A stretch of 64,000 nucleotides of DNA from Hymenobacter cellulosivorans (GCF_022919135.1 NZ_CP095049.1:4840501-4904500), one strand, 5' to 3'. Counted from the stretch's first letter, positions 24,543 to 34,595 are shown. Notes: generated from the letters alone by a model not told the origin. Numbers and translations: made by a program.

Positions 24543-25610
24543 ATGTCTTCCAGCAACCCTACTCCCGCTCCTGTTTCGGCTGCTTCAGCGCCCAGCCTGC
24601 TTTCCCGCCTCGGCATCGACTGGTTTTTGGGCGCCCTGCTGCTGGCCGTGGGTGCGGCCTATTTGGCACCCGGCATCGGCAGCAAAAGCAGCCCCGTGCC
24701 GTGGTCGGCGCTGACGAACGGGGGCGTGGCCATTATTTTCTTTTTCTACGGCCTGCGGCTCAGCGCCGACAAGCTCAAGGCCGGCATGCGCAACTGGCGC
24801 CTGCACCTGGTCACGCAGAGTGCTACATTTCTGCTGTTTCCGCTGCTGGCCCTGGCCGTGCGGCCCTTGTTTACGGGTCCTAAAGGCGAGGCGCTGTGGG
24901 CCAGTATCTTTTTCCTGACCACGCTACCTTCCACCGTTTCCACCTCGGTAGTCATGGTGTCCATTGCCCAGGGCAACCTGCCGGCCGCCATTTTCAACGC
25001 CAGCATTTCCAGCTTACTGGGCATTCTGCTCACGCCAGTGTGGGTGAATATGGTGCTGCACACCGGCGCAGCGCAGGTGGGCCTGGGCGGTATGGCAGCC
25101 AGTCTGGGCGGGCAGGTAGTGGTACCGGTGGTGCTGGGCATGGCGCTCAACTCCCGCTTCGGGACCTGGGCTGAGGCACACAAGCAACAGCTGCGCGTCT
25201 TCGACCAGATTATCATTTTGGTGCTGGTGTACACTTCCTTTTGTGAGTCGTTTGCCGAAAACCTGTTCCGCGACTACCGCGCCACCGATATTCTGGCGCT
25301 GGCAGCCGGCATGGTGGCTCTATTCCTGCTGATTTTCGGCCTGATTACGGCCGTCAGCCGCCTGCTCCATTTTTCGGCCGAAGACCGGATTACGGCCGTG
25401 TTCTGCGGCTCCAAAAAGTCGTTGGTGCACGGCACGGTGCTGGCCAAGGTTCTGTTTGCCAATACCATTGCCCTGGGCACCCTGCTGCTCCCGCTGATGC
25501 TCTACCATGCCCTGCAAATCATCCTGGCCAGCGTTATAGCCCAGGCGACGGGGCGGCGCATGAAGGCTCAGGAGCAGCCCGCACCCGTTCCCGCCCCGGT
25601 TTCGCGCTAG
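24543..25610 (+). CDS. Bile acid:sodium symporter-like transporter (SBF-like)
   Basis: This 355-residue membrane protein has about ten hydrophobic segments and belongs to the BASS superfamily (SBF-like, PF13593, the YfeH-like group). Recognisable parts are IDWFLGALLLAVGAAYLAPG, GVAIIFFFYGLRLS, TTLPSTVSTSVVMVSIAQGN (the crossover region) and FCGSKKSLVHGTVLAK. The group transports organic anions with sodium; the substrate of YfeH-type members is unclear. It stands alone with no regulator next to it, and the C-terminal tail is Pro-rich. Confidence 0.85.
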   Translation: MSSSNPTPAPVSAASAPSLLSRLGIDWFLGALLLAVGAAYLAPGIGSKSSPVPWSALTNGGVAIIFFFYGLRLSADKLKAGMRNWRLHLVTQSATFLLFPLLALAVRPLFTGPKGEALWASIFFLTTLPSTVSTSVVMVSIAQGNLPAAIFNASISSLLGILLTPVWVNMVLHTGAAQVGLGGMAASLGGQVVVPVVLGMALNSRFGTWAEAHKQQLRVFDQIIILVLVYTSFCESFAENLFRDYRATDILALAAGMVALFLLIFGLITAVSRLLHFSAEDRITAVFCGSKKSLVHGTVLAKVLFANTIALGTLLLPLMLYHALQIILASVIAQATGRRMKAQEQPAPVPAPVSR

Positions 25611-25829
25611 ACTATCCCTTATTCATAAGCTCAACTCTAATAATACCCAGCATGTTAGCAGTCTTGCACTTATCCCGGAGCGGGAAGTTTTTAATTATTT
25701 AACACAGCAAAAACTGCCTTTACGCCGTATAGGAGCCAGATTTATCTACCAATCAGAATATATTTTTCATTGATATGAACTATCGAATGGAAAATATGAT
25801 TGTGGCCCTGAAAACATAACTCATTTACT
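25611..25829. other. AT-rich intergenic leader
   Basis: These 219 bases are clearly AT-rich compared with the surroundings and contain no gene. They probably hold the promoter of the small gene at 25830, but no -7/-33 pair with good spacing was found. Confidence 0.4.
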
Positions 25830-26066
25830 ATGCTTACCGTGCAGTTGGCGAATGCTGGATTCTACGAAATTTCCTGGCCTACGCAAGTAATTGAAGGCAC
25901 AACCTTTATTCGCCCCGGTGCTCGCGAATCGGTGCGGGTGTTTTTGCCCCGCGACTCGTCCGAAGTAGAAGTGTACGCCGGTGCCCTGAAGGATGGGCAA
26001 CTCGTGTACCAGGGTCCGGCCGAAACCGCCGCGCAGCTGGCCTTGCTGGGCAACCGCAACAACTAA
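25830..26066 (+). CDS. Small conserved-type hypothetical protein
   Basis: The 78-residue product has regular beta-strand character (MLTVQLANAGFYEISWPT...ESVRVFLPRD...EVEVYAGAL) and a terminal helix. It has no signal peptide or membrane segment. No family is recognised. A strong terminator right after it and an AT-rich leader before it support a real, independently transcribed gene, possibly well expressed. Confidence 0.55.
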   Translation: MLTVQLANAGFYEISWPTQVIEGTTFIRPGARESVRVFLPRDSSEVEVYAGALKDGQLVYQGPAETAAQLALLGNRNN

Positions 26067-26085
26067 GTACGGCAGTACTCCCCAT

Positions 26086-26129
26086 TACCAAAAAAGCTCC
26101 TGACACTGCTGTCAGGAGCTTTTTTGGTA
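26086..26129. terminator. Bidirectional terminator between convergent genes
   Basis: A perfect 19-base stem TACCAAAAAAGCTCCTGAC / GTCAGGAGCTTTTTTGGTA closes a 6-base loop. Because it carries A and T runs on both arms, it can stop both the small gene (+) and the dienelactone hydrolase gene (-). Confidence 0.9.
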
Positions 26130-26146
26130 TTGGAGTCAGGCGTTAT

Positions 26147-26851
26147 CTAGCGTAGCTTTTCCTGGAAGAAGGCCAGCGTCAGGGCCCAGGCTTCCTGGGC
26201 GGCATCGGCGTTGTAGCTGGGCCGCTCATCGCAGTGGAAGCCGTGCTCAGCGTAGGAAATGACGGTGTTGATGTAAGGCTTGCCGGCCGCGTCGAGGGCG
26301 GCGGTTACCGTATCAATCTGCTCTTTGGGAATGTGAGTATCCTGCCCACCCCAGAAAAACAGGTGGGGCGCGTGCAGCTCAGCGGCCCGGCCGGCCAAGT
26401 GGTGGGTGCCCCCGCCGTAGTACGACACCCCCGCCGAGAGCGGCACCACCATGTTGGTCAAAAACGACACCCGGCCGCCAAGGCAGAACCCGATGCTGCC
26501 TATTTTGTCGGTTACGCCACCTTGGGCCCGCAGCCAGGCGTAAGCGGCTTGCACGTCGGCGGTCAGTCCTTCGGGCGTAATGGCCTGGAAGTGGGGCGCG
26601 GCGCTGGGAAAGTCGGTATAGGGAATTTCGAGGCCGGCCGGGGCGCTGCGGTGAAACAGCTCGGGGGCAATTACGACGTAGCCAGCCTGGGCCAGGCGGT
26701 CGGCCACAGAGCGGATGTGGCCGTTGACACCAAAGGCTTCCTGGAGCAGAATGATGCCCGGATGGGGCCCTTCGATGCTGGGAAAGGCAGTGTAAGCCTG
26801 AAACTGCGTGTTGTCGGTGGCGGTGAGGGTAACAGCGTTGGGGTAGCTCAT
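26147..26851 (-). CDS. Dienelactone hydrolase family protein
   Basis: The 234-residue alpha/beta hydrolase has the family's cysteine nucleophile in GFCLGGR (Cys123), the acid in GGQDTHI (Asp171) and the histidine in AEHGF (His203). Glu38 in LLQEAFGV corresponds to the residue that positions the active-site Cys. Dienelactone hydrolases open lactone rings in chlorocatechol breakdown, but many members are general esterases, and no catechol genes are nearby. It is cytoplasmic. It is divergent from the AraC-type regulator at 27036, which might control it. Confidence 0.87.
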   Translation of the reverse strand: MSYPNAVTLTATDNTQFQAYTAFPSIEGPHPGIILLQEAFGVNGHIRSVADRLAQAGYVVIAPELFHRSAPAGLEIPYTDFPSAAPHFQAITPEGLTADVQAAYAWLRAQGGVTDKIGSIGFCLGGRVSFLTNMVVPLSAGVSYYGGGTHHLAGRAAELHAPHLFFWGGQDTHIPKEQIDTVTAALDAAGKPYINTVISYAEHGFHCDERPSYNADAAQEAWALTLAFFQEKLR

Positions 26852-27035
26852 CGAGGGTTGTGTGGTTGGTAGGTAGTTGAGGTGCTAAAGCTAGTCTTGG
26901 CTGCTTTTGTTTGTGGATCTGCTTACACCCTTTTTCAGAGAACAAGAAGCAGTAACCGCCGGTCAATTCTGCCGGGCCGGGCAAAATATCTAGCCGGGTT
27001 GCCCGTCAGCAGGGGCAGAACCTCTTTTGCTTTCG

Positions 27036-27959
27036 ATGCGCCGCCCTGCTTCTGCTTCTATCAAAACCTACCAGCCCGAAACCTTTCTGCAACGGTTTGC
27101 GCCGGGCACTCCGGAGCCAAATATTCTGCTGACGGATAAGGCCGAGCATTTTTTTATCGTGCGGGTCGAGCAGATGTACCGGCTGTTTACCCAGGCTATT
27201 CCGCCCTGCCGGGCTACGGCCCATACCTGCATCTTTCTTACTTCGGGCACGGCCCGCATGAGTATTGGCCCCGAAGCCGTGGTTATCGGGGCGCTGGAGG
27301 TACTGATAGTGCCCGCCGGGCAAGTATATTCGTTTGCGCCCGGCGACGAGAATACCGGCTTCCTGTGTCACTTTCACCCCGACCTGCTCCTGGCCCCGGG
27401 CAGCCCGGCGGAAGGTGCCGCCACCTTTGATTTCCTGCAGTTCTGGGGCCGCCCGGTTATTCAGTTGACGGCCGACACGGCCGGCTTCGTGGAAAATCTG
27501 CTGCAGCGCCTTCTCCTGGAATACACCACTAACACGCTGCACTATCCCGATATTCTGCGGGCTTACCTGCTGGCCGTACTCCACGAGCTGAACCGCGCTT
27601 ACCAGGCCAGCGCCCCGCAGCGGCCCAGCGCCGCCCTGCTGATTACCAATCGTTTCAAGCAACTGCTGGCCAGTCCGGGCGCGGCGCGACAGTCGGTGAG
27701 TGGCTACGCGGCCCAGCTGCATATTACCCCCAACCACCTGACCAAAGCGGTGCGCACCGTGACGGGCCAGTCGCCGGCCAAGTGGCTGGAGCAGACCCTG
27801 GTGCTCGAAGCCAAGGTGCTGCTGGTGCAAAGCGCCTTGCCCATCGGCGACGTAGCGGCAGCTGTGGGCCTCCCCGACGCCTCCTACTTCAGCCGGCTCT
27901 TTCGCAAGCACACCGGCCTCTCGCCGCTGGCGTTCCGCAAAGGGATAGAAAAGTCCTGA
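27036..27959 (+). CDS. AraC family transcriptional regulator
   Basis: The ATG at 27036 gives 307 residues; a TTG three codons earlier is possible. Residues 25-120 look like an AraC-type cupin sensor domain (FIVRVEQMYRLFTQAI...CIFLTSGTARMSIG...EVLIVPAGQVYSFAPG). The C-terminal 100 residues carry the two helix-turn-helix units: SVSGYAAQLHITPNHLTKAVRTVTGQ and PIGDVAAAVGLPDASYFSRLFRKHTGLSPLAFR. The effector is unknown. It faces away from the dienelactone hydrolase gene, with about 185 bases between, a usual place for a regulator of the neighbour. Confidence 0.85.
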   Translation: MRRPASASIKTYQPETFLQRFAPGTPEPNILLTDKAEHFFIVRVEQMYRLFTQAIPPCRATAHTCIFLTSGTARMSIGPEAVVIGALEVLIVPAGQVYSFAPGDENTGFLCHFHPDLLLAPGSPAEGAATFDFLQFWGRPVIQLTADTAGFVENLLQRLLLEYTTNTLHYPDILRAYLLAVLHELNRAYQASAPQRPSAALLITNRFKQLLASPGAARQSVSGYAAQLHITPNHLTKAVRTVTGQSPAKWLEQTLVLEAKVLLVQSALPIGDVAAAVGLPDASYFSRLFRKHTGLSPLAFRKGIEKS

Positions 27960-28145
27960 TTCCGGCTTGCTGCGTCCTAACGAGCCGGGCCGTGGAACCT
28001 GACCTTTGCCCTGGTAATTCACCAGGTCTTATGCTTTTATCACCCGTTTCAACAAGTCTGCCGTGGCGCGGATTAGAGCCCATCGGCGCCCGGTTCTTTG
28101 GTTTGAGTAGCCCCTGCGGCCCCTTCACTTCCTGAGCCCGGCCGC

Positions 28146-28601
28146 ATGTACTCAACCCTTTTGCTGCTGCACTCCCTGGGCCGCTGGGCCGTGCTGCTTA
28201 GCCTGCTGCTGGGCCTAGTTCGGGCCTATCGGGGCTGGCTGGGCCGGCACTCCTTCACGGGCTCTGACAACGCCGTCCGGCACTGGACGGCCACCATTGC
28301 GCATGGGCAGCTGATGCTCGGCTACGCTCTGTATTTCAGCAGTCCACTGGTGCGGGCCTTCCGCCTGCGCGATGCCGAGCACGACCCGGGCGCCTTGTTC
28401 TTCGGCCTGCAGCACGTGCTAGCTATGACGCTGGCCATTGTGGTGCTGACCATCGGCTCGGCGTTAGCCAAGCGCCGGGAGACTGACGAGGCCAAGTTTC
28501 GCACCATGGCCCTGTGGTTCACGGCGGCCCTGCTGCTCATCTTTTTGGCTATTCCCTGGCCGTTTTCGCCGTTGGCCAGCCGGCCTTACTTCCGCTTTTA
28601 A
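28146..28601 (+). CDS. Small membrane protein (four segments), cytochrome-b-like
   Basis: The 151-residue protein has four hydrophobic stretches at about 3-25, 50-66, 82-100 and 120-137. Histidines in LLLHSLGRWAVLL, HWTATIAHGQLML and GLQHVLAMTLA recur in the first three helices, which is suggestive of heme ligands, and similar Bacteroidota proteins are sometimes labelled cytochrome B. This is an inference. The DUF3817 gene starts ten bases later, so the two are probably co-transcribed. Confidence 0.6.
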   Translation: MYSTLLLLHSLGRWAVLLSLLLGLVRAYRGWLGRHSFTGSDNAVRHWTATIAHGQLMLGYALYFSSPLVRAFRLRDAEHDPGALFFGLQHVLAMTLAIVVLTIGSALAKRRETDEAKFRTMALWFTAALLLIFLAIPWPFSPLASRPYFRF

Positions 28602-28611
28602 TGCCTCGTTT

Positions 28612-28935
28612 ATGATTTCGCTTCTCAAAACGCCCATTGGCCGCCTGCGGCTGCTCGGCCTGCTCGAAGGCTTGTCGTTGCTGCTGCTGCTGGGCGTGGC
28701 CGTGCCGCTGAAGTACGCCGCCGACGACCCCAGCTTCGTGCGGGCCCTGGGGCCGGTGCACGGCTTGCTGTTTCTGCTCTTTGTGCTCAACACGCTGCGC
28801 GTGGGCGTCGAGTACCGCTGGCGCTTTGCCACGACCACCTGGAAAGTACTGCTGGCCTGCATTATCCCCTTTGGCACGTTCTACGTCGACCGGAAAATCT
28901 TGGCCCCGCTGCAAGCCTCACCCCCGCAGCTGTAG
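28612..28935 (+). CDS. DUF3817 domain membrane protein
   Basis: This 107-residue protein has three membrane segments and matches DUF3817: [41 protein letters not shown] and [20 protein letters not shown]. The family is found in actinobacteria and Bacteroidota, and its function is unknown. The last 18 bases overlap the end of the convergent glucosidase gene, so the two stops interlock. Confidence 0.8.
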   Translation: MISLLKTPIGRLRLLGLLEGLSLLLLLGVAVPLKYAADDPSFVRALGPVHGLLFLLFVLNTLRVGVEYRWRFATTTWKVLLACIIPFGTFYVDRKILAPLQASPPQL

Positions 28936-31545
28936 CAGGCGCACGACCAGGCCCGTCCAGCCGGTTTGGTGGTTGGCGCCCATGCCGCGGCCGTTGTCGC
29001 CGTGGAAGTACTCGTGGAAAAGCAGGTAGTCCTTGAAGTGGGGGTCGGTCTGCAGCTTGTCGTCGGTGCCAAAGGCCGGGCGGCGGCCGGTTTCGTCGCG
29101 CAGCAGCAGCCGGGTGAGGCGGCCAGCCAGGGCGGCGGCTACTTGCTGCAGGTTGAGCAAGGTACCAGAGCCGGTGGGATATTCCACCTGAAAATTGTCG
29201 CCGTAGTAGAAGTGAAACCGCTGCAGGGACTCGATAATCAGGTAGTTAATCGGGAACCAGATGGGGCCGCGCCAGTTGGAGTTGCCCCCGAACATGCCCG
29301 ACTCGGCCTCGCCCGGCACGTACTCCACCGTAAAGTCGGCTTCCTCAGTGCTGAACACGTAGGGATTCTCTAGGTGGTGGCGCGACATGGCCCGGATGCC
29401 GTATTCCGACAGGAATTCCGTCTCGTCGAGCATGCGGGTCAGCAGCTTCTTGAGGCGGGAGCGGCGCAGCAGGCCCAGCAGGTGGCGGGCGCCCTTGCCG
29501 GGCTCTTCCCAGCGGCTGACCAGCTTGGCCAGGTGGGGCCGGTTTTGGAGCAGCCAAGTGGCCCGGGCCGTGAATTCGGGCATTTTGTTGAGCAATTCAT
29601 CATCGAGCACCTCCACGGCAAACAGCGGAATCAGGCCCACGATGGAGCGCACCTTGAGCTTGGTACGCTCCTCGTCGGGGGTGTGGAGCACGTCGTAGTA
29701 GAAGCCGTCTTCCTCGTCCCAGAGGTTGAAGAGCCCGTCGCCGCCCCGGGTCATGGCGTCGGCGATGTAGAGGAAGTGCTCGAAGAACTTGCCGGCCATT
29801 TCCTGGTACACGGGGTTGGTTTCGGCCAGCTCCAGAGCCATGCGCATCATGTTCAGGGCAAACATGGCCATCCAGCTCGTGCCGTCGCTCTGCTCGATAA
29901 AGCCCCCGGTGGGCAGCGGAGCGCTCCTATCGAACACGCCGATATTGTCCAGACCTAGGAAGCCGCCCTCGAAGATATTCCGCTCACTCTTGTCCTTGCG
30001 GTTCACCCACCAGGTGAAGTTTAAAGCCAGCTTATGGAACACGGCTTCCAGAAAATCCCGGTCGCCGTGGCCGCCTTGTAGCTTTTTGTCCATTTTGTAC
30101 ACCCGCCAAGTGGCCCAGGCGTGCACCGGCGGGTTCACGTCGGAGAGGTTCCACTCGTAGGCCGGCAGCTGCCCGTTGGGGTGCATGTACCAGTCCTTGG
30201 TGAGCAGGCGCAGCTGGTCTTTGGCAAAACCGGCATCGACCATGGCCAGCGGAATACAGTGGAAAGCCAAGTCCCAGGCCGCGTACCAGGGGTACTCCCA
30301 CTTGTCGGGCATCGAGATGATGTCGGCGTTGTGCAGGTGGCGCCAGTGGCGGTTGCGGCCCTTGGTGCGCTCCCCGGGCGGGGTCAGCACGGCTGGGTCG
30401 CCGTCGAGCCACTGGGTCACGTCGTAGTAGTAGAACTGCTTGCTCCAGAGCATACCGGCAAAGGCCTGGCGCTGCACGTTGCGGACGTCGGGATCGGGCG
30501 GCAGGGCTTCCTGGATACAGTCATAAAACTCGTCGGCCTCCTGCTTACGGGCAGCAAAGTGCTGGTCGAAATCCTCGAACGGCGCCTCCTGAACCGGCTG
30601 GCTCAGGCGCAGCCGCACGGTCTGGGACTGGCCTGCTTCTACCGTCAGCTCGTAGCGGGCCGCCACCTTGGTGCCCTGCTGCTCACTGTTAATGGCTTGC
30701 TGGTCGCCGTCCACTACGTAGTCATTGATGCCATCCTTGAAGTGGCGGCCTTCGGCTGGCAAGTCGTAGAGGCGGGCCCCGTTGGTTTCGTTTTCGCAGA
30801 ACAGCAGTTCGGGAGCCTGCTCACAATAGAGGTGGTAGTGGCCCAGGGCCGGGTGCTCGGCCTGCACCACGCCGGGGCCGGTTTCGCGCAGCACGGGCCG
30901 GGTGTCGTCGTAGCCCCAGCTCCAGGTGTTGCGAAACCAGAGCTGGGGCAGCACCGTGAGCGGGGCCTTTTGCGGGCCGCGGTTGTGCACCGTCACCTGC
31001 ACCAGCACGTCGTCGGGCCCGGCCTTGGCGTACTCGATAAACACGTCGAAGTAGCGGTTCTTCTTGAAGATGCCGGTATCCAGCAGCTCGTACTCGGCAT
31101 CCTGGCGGGTGCGCCGGGCATTCTCCTTGACGAGCTTCACGTACGGAAACTTCTGCTGCGGGTACTTATACAGCATCTTCATGTAGGAGTGCGTGGGCGT
31201 GCTGTCCAGGTAGTAGTACAGCTCTTTCACGTCCTCGCCGTGGTTGCCCTGCCCGTTGGTCAGGCCGTAGAGGCGCTCCTTCAGAATCCGGTCCTGCCCG
31301 TTCCAGAGGGCCACGGCAAAGCACAGCAGCTGCTGGTCGTCCGAGAGGCCGCCTATTCCTTCCTCGCCCCAGCGGTAGGCCTTGCTGCGGGCCATTTCGT
31401 GGGTAATGTAGTCCCAGGCAGTGCCGTCGGCACTGTAGTCTTCCCGCACCGTGCCCCATTGGCGCTCGGTGAGGTAGGGTCCAAACTTTTTCCAGGCAGC
31501 GGTGTGTGCGGTGTGTTCAGCTAAGCGTAGTTGTTCCTGCGTCAT
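28918..31545 (-). CDS. GH63-like (MGH1-type) glucosidase
   Basis: The ATG at 31545 gives 875 residues starting [11 protein letters not shown]; the longer frame from 31668 adds a low-quality extension. No signal peptide is present, so it is cytoplasmic. The (alpha/alpha)6 barrel of the mannosyl-glycerate hydrolase/GH63 clan shows in [70 protein letters not shown] and [22 protein letters not shown]. The Asp in AAWDLAFH and the Glu in FHEYFHGD are the likely catalytic pair. Related enzymes act on alpha-glucosides such as mannosylglycerate or trehalose-like sugars. The substrate is not determined. Confidence 0.85.
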   Translation of the reverse strand: MTQEQLRLAEHTAHTAAWKKFGPYLTERQWGTVREDYSADGTAWDYITHEMARSKAYRWGEEGIGGLSDDQQLLCFAVALWNGQDRILKERLYGLTNGQGNHGEDVKELYYYLDSTPTHSYMKMLYKYPQQKFPYVKLVKENARRTRQDAEYELLDTGIFKKNRYFDVFIEYAKAGPDDVLVQVTVHNRGPQKAPLTVLPQLWFRNTWSWGYDDTRPVLRETGPGVVQAEHPALGHYHLYCEQAPELLFCENETNGARLYDLPAEGRHFKDGINDYVVDGDQQAINSEQQGTKVAARYELTVEAGQSQTVRLRLSQPVQEAPFEDFDQHFAARKQEADEFYDCIQEALPPDPDVRNVQRQAFAGMLWSKQFYYYDVTQWLDGDPAVLTPPGERTKGRNRHWRHLHNADIISMPDKWEYPWYAAWDLAFHCIPLAMVDAGFAKDQLRLLTKDWYMHPNGQLPAYEWNLSDVNPPVHAWATWRVYKMDKKLQGGHGDRDFLEAVFHKLALNFTWWVNRKDKSERNIFEGGFLGLDNIGVFDRSAPLPTGGFIEQSDGTSWMAMFALNMMRMALELAETNPVYQEMAGKFFEHFLYIADAMTRGGDGLFNLWDEEDGFYYDVLHTPDEERTKLKVRSIVGLIPLFAVEVLDDELLNKMPEFTARATWLLQNRPHLAKLVSRWEEPGKGARHLLGLLRRSRLKKLLTRMLDETEFLSEYGIRAMSRHHLENPYVFSTEEADFTVEYVPGEAESGMFGGNSNWRGPIWFPINYLIIESLQRFHFYYGDNFQVEYPTGSGTLLNLQQVAAALAGRLTRLLLRDETGRRPAFGTDDKLQTDPHFKDYLLFHEYFHGDNGRGMGANHQTGWTGLVVRLLQLRG

Positions 31546-31757
31546 ACTCTCGTGTGGGGCCCCGTCAATATACACCCGGCCGCCGCATTGGCGCCGGAGT
31601 GGTGGGCCGGGCCCAAAGGCCGCCGGCGGCCAGCCGGTCGAATGAAGTCTGCCGTACTGATTTTTCACGGGCAGGGTTGCTACAGCGCAGGTTGGGCACC
31701 TCCCTTACCAGGCTGGTGCAGGAGCCGGGAGCAGAGGTGAAATGGCTTTACAACAAA

Positions 31758-31785
31758 ACTGCCCGGCTATAGGTAGCCGGGCAGT
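31758..31785 (-). terminator. Terminator after the GH16 gene
   Basis: A 12-base stem ACTGCCCGGCTA / TAGCCGGGCAGT is followed on the minus strand by TTTGTTGT. It lies about 30 bases beyond the GH16 stop. Confidence 0.7.
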
Positions 31786-31815
31786 CGGGTAAGACTACGC
31801 TCAGTAGTAGCAGCG

Positions 31816-34182
31816 CTAATACTTCACGATTTTGGTGCGGTAAATCTGCTTGCCGCTCTGGGTCTGGAGCAAGTACACACCGGGCTTACAGGCGGTCAGG
31901 TCAACGGTTGCGTGCTCTGCGGAGAGCGTGCCTTGCTGTACCGTAGCGCCCAGCAAGTTCGTCAGCGTGTAAGGCAGGGCCGCGCCGTGCAGCGCCGTGG
32001 GCACACTTACCTCGATACGGCCCGTGGTCGGGTTAGGAGCTACAGTCAAGGACTGCACCGTTACGCCCTGCTTGGTCGGCAGCGGGGCCGGCGAATTGCC
32101 TCCCCGGTTCAGGGTGATATTATCCCCGCCTAGCGAGCAGGTAGTAACATCCGTAAAACGCTGACAGGGCTCATACACAAAGTAGCGCAGGTGATTGTCG
32201 CGCCCGCAGTAGTAAGCCGTTAGGTTCCCCGTGCTTACGACCGAGGAATGCCCGGCCATGGTATTATCAAATGACAAGAACTCCCCGGTATTCCAGTAGC
32301 CGTCCAGCCAGCTATGGTACCAGACGCCGCTGTTTTTATACATGCCCTGAATGCGCCCATCGTAGCCTAAGTACGTGATGCGGGTTTCGTCCGGATTAAC
32401 GTTGATTCCGCCGTGGGCTTTGCTGGCGTTTGGATAGCCCGTGGGCCCCACGTTGGTCGGCAGATAGGAGTGTACCCAGCCATTGGAGGCCGCGCTATAG
32501 GCAAAGTGGTGCAGCTCATTATCGGCCTGCCCGATGTAGTAAATACCAGTGCTGGTCAGCGCCATCGATCTGGGCTCCCCGGATACATTGTAGGCTGTCG
32601 TTGACCAGTACGAATCCACGAAACCGTGCTGATAGCTGCCGTTGTTGATCCAGTAGTACTGAATCCGACTATCGGCGCCGCGGTAGAAGATGTGACCAAC
32701 GGTCTGATCAACGAGCAGATTGCTGTGCACGTAGGCGAATGCACCCTCCGAGTTGGGAATGGTACTCACGCCCGTACCAGCCGACCAGTAGTGCAGCTGC
32801 TGATCCATGCCGACGTAGAAAATCTGGTTGGTGCTCGTCCGGGTCGCAATGGAGCCCTGCCCGGTAGCTACCCGCAAGTTGCCGGCCTCGGTCGTAATCT
32901 GCCGGTGCCGCCAGCCGTTGGCGTAATAGTAGGCGTGCACGTTGTAGTCGGTACCCTTGTAGAGCACGTAGTTGAGGCCGGCATGATAGGTAACATCGCC
33001 GGCCACGCCCACGCCAAACACGCTGGGCAGCGCTTGCACGCTCCAGGCACCAGCACCGCTGTTTGTGGCCACGTACATCTGGTTGTCGAGGCCCCGGTAG
33101 AAAACCTGGTTGGCATTATTCGGATTGGGAACAATAGAGGCCGCCTCTGAGCTCACTTTGGGCAGCGCATTTACCGTAATATCGTGGTTGATGAACTCAT
33201 GGTCCGTTTTGTAGGAGGAAGTCGGCACCGAGTAGATCCGCTGTCCATACCCATCCTTGGCCTTGGGCTTGAGCACCCGAACGTAGTCGATGTCCATCTG
33301 ATACTCATTCGGATCATCCCCATTGTCGTTGCTCTCGAACATCTGCAGCGTCAGCCGGACGTCGTTGTAGAACTGCTCCGTAATCTGCCCGTTCTGGTTC
33401 TTGACGCTTCCAACCGTAAACACGGCCGACTTAGGCACCGTCCGTACTTCCCGGCCATCCAGAAAGATGGTGACCTGATCCGGCGTCCAGACCAGGGAGT
33501 ACAGGTGAAAATCGTCGCTTAGCAAGCTCGGACTCCAGGGCTTGGCCCAGGCCCCGCAGTGCGGCAGATTAGGCGCTCCGGCATTCAGGCCGCACGGCAG
33601 CCCATTGGGCTTGGCGGAAGACTGCCGGTTGTCAATAACGTTGGAAAGCATTCCGGCGGAACCAACGCCATCCAGCACGTCGATTTCGGTCGGGCACGAC
33701 CACAGCCAGAAGGCCGGCCAAGCTCTGCCGTTGGCGGGAATCTTGATGCGGGCTTCCCAGGCGCCAAACGAATCGGTGACCATAAAAGGCCCGTCAGGAT
33801 TGGTTTGCGGATCATACTTCCGGCTGAAAAGCATTCCCGAGCGGTAACGCACGGTGCGGGCGCCGTGCACCAAATTTATGGGCGTGCCGTTCGAATCCCG
33901 CCACCGCTTGGCCTTCAGGCTTACTATTCCGTTTTGCATAGTTACCAGCGAAGGGTCGGAAGTATCATACCACTCACTGCCCCAGCCGCCGTATATGTCC
34001 GGGTCGTCGGACTTGTTTTGCCACAGCTTGTTGGTGAGAACGGGGTTGTCAAAATCGTCCCGGATAATTTCCTCCCACTGGGAATTATCAAAATTCAGCC
34101 GGCACTGCGCCACCGCTCCCGTTGTACTGACTCCGCCCAGCACGACGGCCAAGGGCATACATTTCCTGAAGAAATTCTTCAT
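31816..34182 (-). CDS. Secreted GH16-family protein with predicted 7-bladed propeller and T9SS sorting domain
   Basis: The ATG at 34182 gives 788 residues. A signal peptide (1-25) is followed by a GH16 beta-jellyroll at about 38-325 (FDNPVLTNKLWQ, FGAWEARIKIPANGRAWPAFWLW, LYSLVWTPDQVTIFLDG). The catalytic motif reads EIDVLD at 166-171, so the usual second glutamate is an aspartate. Residues 345-690 hold seven similar units of the form FYRGxDxQxxY...W (for example QVFYRGLDNQMY, QIFYVGMDQQLHYW, RITYLGYDGRIQ), consistent with a lectin-like seven-bladed propeller. The last 70 residues are a T9SS sorting domain (VAPNPTTGRIEVSV...GVYLLQTQSG). It is therefore exported across the outer membrane and probably binds or cleaves a beta-glucan or galactan. 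Confidence 0.8.
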   Translation of the reverse strand: MKNFFRKCMPLAVVLGGVSTTGAVAQCRLNFDNSQWEEIIRDDFDNPVLTNKLWQNKSDDPDIYGGWGSEWYDTSDPSLVTMQNGIVSLKAKRWRDSNGTPINLVHGARTVRYRSGMLFSRKYDPQTNPDGPFMVTDSFGAWEARIKIPANGRAWPAFWLWSCPTEIDVLDGVGSAGMLSNVIDNRQSSAKPNGLPCGLNAGAPNLPHCGAWAKPWSPSLLSDDFHLYSLVWTPDQVTIFLDGREVRTVPKSAVFTVGSVKNQNGQITEQFYNDVRLTLQMFESNDNGDDPNEYQMDIDYVRVLKPKAKDGYGQRIYSVPTSSYKTDHEFINHDITVNALPKVSSEAASIVPNPNNANQVFYRGLDNQMYVATNSGAGAWSVQALPSVFGVGVAGDVTYHAGLNYVLYKGTDYNVHAYYYANGWRHRQITTEAGNLRVATGQGSIATRTSTNQIFYVGMDQQLHYWSAGTGVSTIPNSEGAFAYVHSNLLVDQTVGHIFYRGADSRIQYYWINNGSYQHGFVDSYWSTTAYNVSGEPRSMALTSTGIYYIGQADNELHHFAYSAASNGWVHSYLPTNVGPTGYPNASKAHGGINVNPDETRITYLGYDGRIQGMYKNSGVWYHSWLDGYWNTGEFLSFDNTMAGHSSVVSTGNLTAYYCGRDNHLRYFVYEPCQRFTDVTTCSLGGDNITLNRGGNSPAPLPTKQGVTVQSLTVAPNPTTGRIEVSVPTALHGAALPYTLTNLLGATVQQGTLSAEHATVDLTACKPGVYLLQTQSGKQIYRTKIVKY

Positions 34183-34595
34183 AGGTAACACGATAAAAGT
34201 GAGAAATAACAGCGCCAGCGCGGCGTTGCGGAACACCTAGGATTAGAGCGGCCGTCACGAGGAAGTAACTTGACTATAAATCAGAAAAGGCCTCGCAAAC
34301 AATAGTTGCAACGGGAGACATACTATTGTCTCCGGTGTGTATAGGGATTAGTGAATGCAAAGTGTATAACGGGTGCCACAATTCCTACCCCTTCCCCTAC
34401 CGGGGCTCCCCCCAGGCCTTAAAAAGGGCTGTTCTGCCCAGCTGAACGAGATTACCCCAGCCCGAATTCACAATTTGTTATACTTAGGATAGTTAGCTGG
34501 CACCTGGTTTCCGGACGGAACAGCCGTCGGCCCAGCTTCCCCGGCCACCGATTAGCACCGGACCACTAGCAACCTCCCGCGCAGGTATACCCCGC
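34183..34595. other. Intergenic region with overlapping inverted repeats
   Basis: No gene is seen. The part nearest the GH16 start should hold its promoter (minus strand). ACAATAGT (34299-34306) pairs with ACTATTGT (34322-34329), while GGAGACA (34314-34320) pairs with TGTCTCC (34327-34333); the two hairpins share bases and cannot form together. Confidence 0.45.

Noticed and set aside
30121..31524. Long plus-strand open frame (467 codons) opposite the glucosidase gene
   Set aside because: It is a complementary-strand shadow of the GH63-like gene in GC-rich DNA: the product is Val/Gly/His-rich with no domain, while the minus-strand protein has conserved motifs.
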